This document shows, piece by piece, positions 22,387 through 27,987 of a stretch of 27,987 nucleotides of DNA. Positions within the stretch are counted from its first letter, which is position 1, and each line of letters opens with the position of its first letter. This DNA comes from CAYJKB01 sp964370625 (GTDB lineage: Bacteria > Bacillota > Clostridia > Oscillospirales > Butyricicoccaceae): NCBI GenBank assembly GCA_964370625.1, contig CAYJKB010000028.1, forward strand, positions 1-27,987. The letters are read 5' to 3'. The notes under the pieces are model-generated. The model worked only from the letters and a program-made list of their open reading frames with translations. It did not search any database and had not been told where the DNA came from. The position numbers and the translations under genes are program-made.

Positions 22387-24603
22387 ATGAAAATATTATA
22401 TATAATGGGTGGCGGAGATATTGGTGGTGCTAGAACGCATATCATGTCACTTTGTGATGAAATGGATAAAATAAATAAAGTGAAACTCATTAGTTTCCGT
22501 CATGGAAGTTTTGCTGAAGAAATGATAAATCATGGAATTGATACAGCGGTACTTCCATCTGTAAATATTTTGAGTGTGCTTTTTGCACTTAAAAAAATCA
22601 CAAAAGAATTTATGCCAGATGTAATTCATTGTCATGGTGGCAGAGCCAATATGATGGGTGCAATGCTGAAATTGTTCACAAAAGCACCTATTGTAACAAC
22701 AATTCATTCAGATTATAAGTTGGATTACTTAGGAAACCCACTAAAGCAATACACTTTTGGGCTGATTAACACATTAGCATTAAGATGCTTAGACTATTTT
22801 CAACCAGTTGCAGACAGAATGAACAAAACATTGATTAGCAGAAGGTTTGACCCACAAAAACTATATACTATATATAACGGGCTTGATTTCACAAAAGTTT
22901 CACCTAAAGTTGATAGAGAAACATATCTAAATAACTTATGTGGAGCAAAAGTTAATAAGAATGATGTGCTCTGTGGAGTTGCAGCTAGGCTTACAGCTGT
23001 AAAAGACCTTGAAACAGCAATTCGTGGTTTTGCACATGCGACATTACAAAATGATAGACTTAAATTTTTTATCGCAGGCACAGGAGAAGATGAAACAAAA
23101 CTTCGTAAGCTTTGCGATGAACTGGGTGTAGCAGAAAGAGTATTTTTCTGTGGTTGGGTATCGCCGATTGATAGTTTTTTCTCAGCAATGGATATTACGC
23201 TTTTAAGTTCGCTTTCTGAAACTTTCCCATATACGGTAACAGAAGGTATTCGTGAAGGTTGTGTGCCAGTGTCATCTGACGTAGGTGGAATGAATGAACT
23301 TATTATGCATGGGATAGGTGGATATATTTTCCCTCCACGTGATGATAAAGCCTTGGGACAAGCGCTGATATCGCTTTGTGATGATGAAAAACGAAACAAA
23401 ATGGCAAAATACGCATATGAGCGAGCAAAAACATACTTCTCACTTAACGCTATGATGAATACACAACTTGACATTTACAACCGAATTATTGAACGTCACG
23501 CAAGACGAGGGAGACAAGGGGTGCTTGTTTGTGGAGCTTATGGCAAAGGTAATGCTGGTGATGATGCGATTTTACAAGCAATTGTGCGAGAAATGCGTGA
23601 AATAGATAGAGATATGCCGATTTATGTATTGTCACGTAGACCACGTGAGACAAGGTTGGTTTATAAAGTTAATTCACTTTATACATTTAATATGTTTAAA
23701 TTTGCATACCTTTGTAGTAAATTTAAGCTTTATATTAACGGAGGAGGTAGCTTAATTCAAGACGTTACTTCAACACGTTCGCTGTATTATTATCTGTTTA
23801 CGCTATTTACAGCAAAGCTGTTTGGCACTAAAGTTATAATGTATGGTTGTGGTATAGGGCCTGTCAGCAGACAAAGCAACAGAGACCTTGCGACAAAAGT
23901 TATCAATAAAAATGTTGATATTATAACACTTCGTGACGATATTTCTCGTGAAGAACTTGGAAGAATGGGTGTAACATCGCCAGATATTAGATTATCTGCT
24001 GACCCTACGTTGATTTTAGAGAAAGCACCAGATGCTGTAGTTGATGAAATTTTCCAAAGATTTGAAATGCCATCTGATACAAAATATATAGGATTTGGAC
24101 TTCGAAAGTGGAAAAATTTTGATAAAGTTTCGAATATTTTTGCAAAAGCAGGCGACTATGTATATGAGAAATATGGAATAGTTCCAGTTTTTATTCCAAT
24201 TGAATATCCAGCAGATATTGCACCAGCAAAAAAAGTTATTGCTCAAATGAAGCATAAAAGTATATTAATTGACGATAGATTGCCTATTGAAACAACAATA
24301 GCTTTGCTTTCGAAGATGAGTTTAGTAGTAGGAATAAGACTTCACGCTGTTATGTTTTCTGCTGTTCGTGGAGTTCCTGTAATTGGAGTATCATATGATA
24401 TTAAAGTCGATGGATTTATGAAATACATTGATGCTACGACATGTATTAAACTTGATGAACTTACAGAAATGGAACTTTGCACATTAATTGATAAATGCAT
24501 CGCAGGTCAATATGATACTGAAAGTGCAAAAGCATCAGATATGCTTAAAAGCCGTGAAAGCGAAAATATTAAAGCTACAAGAGAACTACTTGATAAAAAC
24601 TAA
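22387..24603 (+). CDS. Fusion: family-1/4 glycosyltransferase plus CsaB-like pyruvyl transferase
   Basis: A 738-residue two-domain protein. Residues 1 to about 375 are a GT-B glycosyltransferase: MGGGDIGGARTHI near the start, DVIHCHGGRANMMGA, YNGLD, and the donor-binding SLSETFPYTVTEGIREG. From residue about 379, VLVCGAYGKGNAGDDAILQAI starts a polysaccharide pyruvyl transferase domain of the CsaB type, with YINGGGSLIQDVTSTRS, YGCGIGPV and VVGIRLHAVMFSAVRGVPVI. CsaB adds pyruvate ketals to wall polymers so that SLH-domain proteins can bind. The fusion suggests that sugar addition and pyruvylation are coupled. No frameshift or linker repeat is seen. The weak ribosome binding site TAGGAGA is followed by ATG. 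Confidence 0.9.
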   Translation: MKILYIMGGGDIGGARTHIMSLCDEMDKINKVKLISFRHGSFAEEMINHGIDTAVLPSVNILSVLFALKKITKEFMPDVIHCHGGRANMMGAMLKLFTKAPIVTTIHSDYKLDYLGNPLKQYTFGLINTLALRCLDYFQPVADRMNKTLISRRFDPQKLYTIYNGLDFTKVSPKVDRETYLNNLCGAKVNKNDVLCGVAARLTAVKDLETAIRGFAHATLQNDRLKFFIAGTGEDETKLRKLCDELGVAERVFFCGWVSPIDSFFSAMDITLLSSLSETFPYTVTEGIREGCVPVSSDVGGMNELIMHGIGGYIFPPRDDKALGQALISLCDDEKRNKMAKYAYERAKTYFSLNAMMNTQLDIYNRIIERHARRGRQGVLVCGAYGKGNAGDDAILQAIVREMREIDRDMPIYVLSRRPRETRLVYKVNSLYTFNMFKFAYLCSKFKLYINGGGSLIQDVTSTRSLYYYLFTLFTAKLFGTKVIMYGCGIGPVSRQSNRDLATKVINKNVDIITLRDDISREELGRMGVTSPDIRLSADPTLILEKAPDAVVDEIFQRFEMPSDTKYIGFGLRKWKNFDKVSNIFAKAGDYVYEKYGIVPVFIPIEYPADIAPAKKVIAQMKHKSILIDDRLPIETTIALLSKMSLVVGIRLHAVMFSAVRGVPVIGVSYDIKVDGFMKYIDATTCIKLDELTEMELCTLIDKCIAGQYDTESAKASDMLKSRESENIKATRELLDKN

Positions 24604-24625
24604 ATTTTGCAGTTAGAGGTAATTT

Positions 24626-25783
24626 ATGAAAAATAAAATAGTTTGTCTTTCGACAACATCGTTTCACCCACTTCCAACACGTAAGCAAAACGTAATGACA
24701 CGTTTAAAAAATAGTGAAATCTTATATTTTGACCCACCAGTATCGTTTTTAGCACCACTTAAAGATAAAACAGCGTGGAAAAAGCTATTCAATTTTACAA
24801 AAGCAGGGCAAAAAGTGCAAGATAATATAACTGTTTATTCAATGCCCCCTGTAATTCCATTTTTTAATAAAATGCGTTTTATAAATAAAATCAATCAATT
24901 TTTTGCATCGATTTATGTTAAAAGCAGAATGAAAAAACATAATTTTGGTAAAGATAGTGTGCTATGGTGTTATTCACCAGCCTCTTGTGACATTGTAAAA
25001 CATTTATCCTGTGATAAACTGGTTTATGATTGTGTAGATAGACATAGTGCGTATAAAGGGATGATTAATGTAGAAGTTGTTGATGGGCAAGAAAAAGACT
25101 TAGCAACGGGAGCTGATATGGTTTTCTGTACAGCTGTTGGACTTGAAGAAACACTTAAAACTTATAATGATAAAGTACATATGATACCAAATGGTGCAGC
25201 ATATGAACTGTTTTCTAAAGCACATTTTGAAAAATTTGATATACCACAAGAACTTGTCGGTGTACAAAAGCCAATTTATGGGTTTGTTGGTATGCTTCAA
25301 GAATGTATTGATTATGATTTAATAGAAATGCTTGCAAAAACAAAACCAGATAGCACAATTATATTTATAGGCAGAACATTGCCTGGTGTTGATGTCGATT
25401 ATCTTAAAAAATATCCGAATATTATATTCAAAGGATTAATTCCACAAAAAGAATTACCAGCCTATATAGCATCTTTTGATGTGTGTCTTAATGTGTTTCG
25501 CAAAGGTTCATTATCTCGTGATGTAAGCCCACTAAAATTTTATGAATATCTGTCAACAGGAAAGCCAGTTGTATCAACTCGTGAACCACTTCAAGTTGCA
25601 GATTTTGCAGATTGTATTTATATTAGCGATAATACAGAGGGATTTTTAGAAAATTGCGAAAAAGCACTTATGGAAAAAACTGATGAATTTGTAAAAAAAC
25701 GTATGCTTTATGGCAAAGAATGTTCTTGGGATGCTAGAGTTTTACAAATAGAGAAAATTTTGAAAGCTGAAAATATATTGTGA
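24626..25783 (+). CDS. Glycosyltransferase, GT-B fold
   Basis: A 385-residue protein. The second half holds the GT-B donor-binding part: VHMIPNGAAYELF, PIYGFVGMLQECIDYDLI, NIIFKGLIPQKELPAYIASFDVCLNVF and SPLKFYEYLSTGKPVVST. The N-terminal half has LSTTSFHPLPTRKQNVMTRL and LVYDCVDRHSAYKG, as in TuaH-like transferases. It is likely to add a sugar to the same polymer as its neighbours; donor and acceptor are unknown. It starts 22 bases after the fusion gene with ribosome binding site AGAGGT, so they share an operon. No terminator is obvious right after it. Confidence 0.87.
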   Translation: MKNKIVCLSTTSFHPLPTRKQNVMTRLKNSEILYFDPPVSFLAPLKDKTAWKKLFNFTKAGQKVQDNITVYSMPPVIPFFNKMRFINKINQFFASIYVKSRMKKHNFGKDSVLWCYSPASCDIVKHLSCDKLVYDCVDRHSAYKGMINVEVVDGQEKDLATGADMVFCTAVGLEETLKTYNDKVHMIPNGAAYELFSKAHFEKFDIPQELVGVQKPIYGFVGMLQECIDYDLIEMLAKTKPDSTIIFIGRTLPGVDVDYLKKYPNIIFKGLIPQKELPAYIASFDVCLNVFRKGSLSRDVSPLKFYEYLSTGKPVVSTREPLQVADFADCIYISDNTEGFLENCEKALMEKTDEFVKKRMLYGKECSWDARVLQIEKILKAENIL

Positions 25784-25827
25784 TATAGCTAAAATATACA
25801 AAAAAGTTGTGTAAAACCTATGTAAAA

Positions 25828-25857
25828 TTGAGAAAATGACAATTTTTTTAATATAGT
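25828..25857 (+). promoter_or_regulatory. Possible promoter of a short transcript
   Basis: TTGAGA (25828-25833), an 18-base spacer, then TATAGT (25852-25857). It could start a transcript of about 230 bases ending at the 26052-26090 terminator. Confidence 0.35.
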
Positions 25858-25934
25858 AAAATAATCTATTGAAACAATGGCACGAATATTATAAAATTAA
25901 TGTATATGATTTTAAATTATTGCAAAGGGGCGGT

Positions 25935-26075
25935 ATGAAAATGAGAACAAAAAATTTCGAAGTATTTCATGTTATAAAAAATACAGCATACTTGCACCCT
26001 AATGTCGAAATATCAAAATATAAAATTAATGGGCTAAGTGTACCCATATATAAAAACAGGCAGACGTGTATTTAG
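25935..26075 (+). CDS. Possible 46-residue small protein (or part of a small RNA)
   Basis: ATG 25935 follows an AAAGGGG site with 4-base spacing; ATG 25941 gives 10-base spacing. The predicted peptide starts MKMRTKNFEVFHVIKN and ends YKNRQTCI. It is basic with no membrane helix. The stop codon lies inside the terminator loop, which is unusual for an expressed gene but possible. It resembles no family I know. The alternative is that the whole 25860-26090 unit is a small RNA, or simply a chance frame. Confidence 0.35.
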   Translation: MKMRTKNFEVFHVIKNTAYLHPNVEISKYKINGLSVPIYKNRQTCI

Positions 26076-26090
26076 TCTGCCTGTTTTTAT
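26052..26090 (+). terminator. Strong terminator before purE
   Basis: AAAAACAGGCAGA (26052-26064) pairs perfectly with TCTGCCTGTTTTT (26076-26088). It separates the surface-polymer region from purE. Confidence 0.88.
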
Positions 26091-26182
26091 ATTTATAATA
26101 AACTAGAAATCTCAGCAATAAGCGTATATTAATACGTTTTAATAAAAAATAATAACACACAATGACATGGAGGACAATTTAA

Positions 26183-26674
26183 ATGAAAAAAGTTTGTATT
26201 GTAATGGGTTCAGATAGTGACCTTAAAGTAATGGAAAAATGTATTGATAAACTAAAAGACTTTGGAATTCCGTTTGATGTTCGTATTTGTTCAGCACACA
26301 GAACACCACATCGTGCAGAAGCTTTAGCTTCAAATGCTATTAATGATGGTTTTGGTGTAATTATTGCAGCTGCTGGAAAAGCAGCACATTTAGGTGGAGT
26401 AATTGCAGCGTTTACAACACTTCCTGTTATTGCTGTGCCAATTAAATCATCAACTATGGACGGTTTAGACAGCCTTTTATCAATGGTTCAAATGCCTTCT
26501 GGTATCCCTTGTGCTACAGTTGCTATTGATGGCGCTGAAAATGCAGCAATCTTAGCTTGTCAAATTCTAGCACTAGCTGATGCTGATTTAGCACAAAAAT
26601 TAGTAGACTTTAAAAAATCAATGGTTGATAAAGTAACAGCTAAAGATGAAGAAATTCGTGCAAGATATAAATAA
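26183..26674 (+). CDS. purE: N5-carboxyaminoimidazole ribonucleotide mutase
   Basis: A 163-residue class I PurE. It moves the carboxyl group of N5-CAIR to make CAIR in purine synthesis. GSDSDLKVMEKC (about residues 9-20), the active-site SAHRTPHRAE (about 39-48), AAAGKAAHLGGVIAA and the substrate loop SLLSMVQMPSGIPCATVAI are hallmarks. PurE of this class normally works with PurK, which is not in the window. GGAGGACAA precedes the ATG. purC follows after 63 bases. I see no purine riboswitch in the short leader (26091-26182), where one might expect it. Confidence 0.97.
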   Translation: MKKVCIVMGSDSDLKVMEKCIDKLKDFGIPFDVRICSAHRTPHRAEALASNAINDGFGVIIAAAGKAAHLGGVIAAFTTLPVIAVPIKSSTMDGLDSLLSMVQMPSGIPCATVAIDGAENAAILACQILALADADLAQKLVDFKKSMVDKVTAKDEEIRARYK

Positions 26675-26737
26675 GAATATTAACAAAATCTAAAACTTAC
26701 AAATAATATTAATTTAAAATACAAGGAGAAAACTAAA

Positions 26738-27448
26738 ATGAAAAAAACAGAACAATTATACGAAGGTAAAGCAAAAAAAGTATACAGAACAGATGACCCA
26801 AATCTTGTAATCGTTGACTATAAAGATGATGCAACTGCATTTAATGGTGAGAAAAAAGGAACAATTTTAGGCAAAGGTGTAATCAATAACCGAGTTACTA
26901 ACCACCTTATGAAAATGCTTATGGAAAAAGGCATTCCAACTCACTTTGTTGAAGAAATTTCTGATAGAGAAACTGTAGTTAAATCTGTAACAATTGTAAA
27001 ACTTGAAGTAATCGTGCGTAATATCGTTGCTGGTTCTCTTTGCAAAAGAGTAGGTTTACCTGAAGGCACAAAACTTGCTAAAACTGTTTTAGAATTCTCT
27101 TATAAAGATGATGAACTAGGTGACCCTATGATTAATGAATATCATGCACTAGCTTTAGACCTTTGCACAAAAGAAGAAATCGAAATTATTTCTGATTATG
27201 CGTTTAAAGTAAATACTTATCTATCTGAATATCTAAAAGATTTAGGCATCGAACTTATTGATTTCAAATTAGAATTTGGTAGACTTGCTGATGGAACAAT
27301 TGTGCTTGCTGATGAAATTTCTCCTGATACTTGTCGTTTCTGGGATAGCAAAACAGGCGAAAAACTAGATAAAGACCGTTTCCGTCGTGATATGGGTGGC
27401 GTTGAAGATGCTTACCAAGAAATCCTAAAAAGATTATTAGGGGAATAA
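26738..27448 (+). CDS. purC: SAICAR synthetase
   Basis: A 236-residue enzyme that couples CAIR with aspartate using ATP. YEGKAKKVYRTDDPNLVIVD (about residues 8-27), VVRNIVAGSLCKR-like IVRNIVAGSLCKRVG, and the C-terminal LADEISPDTCRFWDSKTGEKLDKDRFRRDMG (positions 27305-27397) are standard. The length is usual. AAGGAGAA precedes the ATG. It follows purE in the same orientation, but later pur genes do not appear in the 539 bp that remain. Confidence 0.97.
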   Translation: MKKTEQLYEGKAKKVYRTDDPNLVIVDYKDDATAFNGEKKGTILGKGVINNRVTNHLMKMLMEKGIPTHFVEEISDRETVVKSVTIVKLEVIVRNIVAGSLCKRVGLPEGTKLAKTVLEFSYKDDELGDPMINEYHALALDLCTKEEIEIISDYAFKVNTYLSEYLKDLGIELIDFKLEFGRLADGTIVLADEISPDTCRFWDSKTGEKLDKDRFRRDMGGVEDAYQEILKRLLGE

Positions 27449-27492
27449 GAGGTTATTAATATAATTTTCTTTTTGTGCCTCTACCTTTGGGA

Positions 27493-27515
27493 GAGGTGTC
27501 ACGAAGTGACGGAGA
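27493..27515. repeat. Dispersed palindromic repeat, copy 2
   Basis: Identical over 23 bases to 9998-10020, with inverted core GTCAC-GAA-GTGAC. The flanks (CTTTGGGAG before, GAGGG after) are fuller than in copy 1, suggesting that this is the more intact version. Confidence 0.78.
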
Positions 27516-27600
27516 GGGTAATATAATTTTCTTTATTATTGCTTTTTAATTTCCGTTCAACGCATGGATTTCCTTTAAAATAAATTTTAAGATTTTTTCA

Positions 27601-27622
27601 TTACTTGCGTAACGGCAAGTAA
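27601..27622. repeat. 8-bp hairpin beside the 355-bp element
   Basis: TTACTTGC (27601-27608) pairs with GCAAGTAA (27615-27622) around GTAACG. It lies 6 bp before the left end of the inverted-repeat element and may belong to it. Confidence 0.55.
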
Positions 27623-27627
27623 TGGGG

Positions 27628-27982
27628 CGTTTTTCCTTTTTGGACTTGTCAAAAAGGAAAATAAAAATCGCTTTTCCAAGATGGTTGGTACATCTGGTTT
27701 ACTCATACTTTCGGCAGTCTGCTTGTGATTATCTCGTTCCTATCGCACGCCGTGCTGTATTGTGCTGATTTTGCGATTGTGCCTTGCAGAAAAAGGGATT
27801 GTGCAAAACCCTTCTTTAATTACGGCTGTGCAACTATTATCATATTAACTCCAGTACGGAGTACGATAGAAATGTATCGCTCACAACTGGAGGAGTACGT
27901 TTTAGCTGAATTTCAATGTTATGATGGCACTGAGCAAAGCGATTTTAATTTTATTTTTTGACAAGTCCAAAAAATAAAAGCG
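27628..27982. mobile_element. 355-bp MITE-like element with 47-bp imperfect terminal inverted repeats
   Basis: The left end (27628-27675) and the reverse complement of the right end (27936-27982) agree at 41 of 47 positions. Each end contains its own 12-bp hairpin with the same loop GACTTGT: TTTTCCTTTTTG/CAAAAAGGAAAA on the left and TTTTATTTTTTG/CAAAAAATAAAA on the right (read inward). The interior has further short palindromes (CGATA/TATCG near 27864-27879, AAGGG/CCCTT near 27793-27813). A GTG-started frame at 27725-27961 encodes no recognisable protein, so the element appears non-coding. The window ends 5 bp later, so flanking duplications cannot be checked. Confidence 0.6.
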
Positions 27983-27987
27983 TTTGG

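Noticed and set aside
26091..26182. Purine riboswitch or PurR box upstream of purE
   Set aside because: The leader is short and AT-rich with only a small CGTAT/ATACG hairpin. The three-stem aptamer and its conserved loops are absent.
27725..27961. A 78-codon GTG-started frame inside the 355-bp element
   Set aside because: No ribosome binding site, no resemblance to known proteins, and it runs into the right terminal hairpin, so it is more likely chance in a structured element.
1..27987. CRISPR array, insertion sequence or prophage
   Set aside because: No regularly spaced repeats, transposase, integrase or phage structural gene was seen on either strand. The tRNA tail duplication alone does not prove an island within the window.

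Overview
The window is AT-rich DNA from a low-G+C Gram-positive bacterium, most likely a strictly anaerobic member of the Clostridia (Lachnospirales-like). The evidence is the rpsF-ssb-rpsR operon, strong AGGAGG ribosome binding sites, an oxygen-independent (glycyl radical) ribonucleotide reductase, a lipoprotein with a copper-amine-oxidase-like domain, Mini-RNase III, and a CsaB-type pyruvyl transferase. This placement rests on gene content and base composition only, because no 16S gene is present.

Layout. 1-170: the 3' part of a tRNA-Arg(CCG), followed by a foldable element of about 80 bp and a second exact copy of the last 21 bases of the tRNA. 291-6675: a small membrane protein with a TrkA-C domain, a membrane-anchored Xre regulator, an aromatic acid exporter-like protein (minus), proC, a BrkB-family membrane protein (minus), a SLOG-fold protein and a large lipoprotein. 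6809-9703 (minus): nrdD-nrdG, with a good promoter and a perfect NrdR box. 10182-11221: rpsF-ssb-rpsR. 11376-13531 (minus): an unrecognised 547-residue membrane protein and thioredoxin. 13703-15700: Mini-RNase III, a 44-codon minus-strand small gene, and an acidic Cys-containing anchored protein whose stop codon overlaps the start of a radical SAM gene. 15858-18617: secA.

18663-25783 is a surface-polysaccharide locus. A minus-strand operon (flippase, DUF4330-like protein, O-antigen ligase/polymerase-like protein) diverges from a plus-strand operon (a glycosyltransferase fused to a CsaB-like pyruvyl transferase, then a second glycosyltransferase). The inferred product is a pyruvylated secondary cell-wall polymer of the kind that anchors SLH-domain proteins. 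25784-26182 holds a possible short transcript. 26183-27448 is purE-purC. 27449-27987 has no convincing gene but is rich in repeats, including a 355-bp element whose two inverted ends each form a hairpin with compensatory differences.

Most of the window is ordinary housekeeping. The parts that deserve a second look are the two structured repeat elements at its ends, the GT-CsaB fusion, and the coupled acidic-protein/radical-SAM pair. I did not find a clear new defence system, CRISPR array, insertion sequence or prophage.
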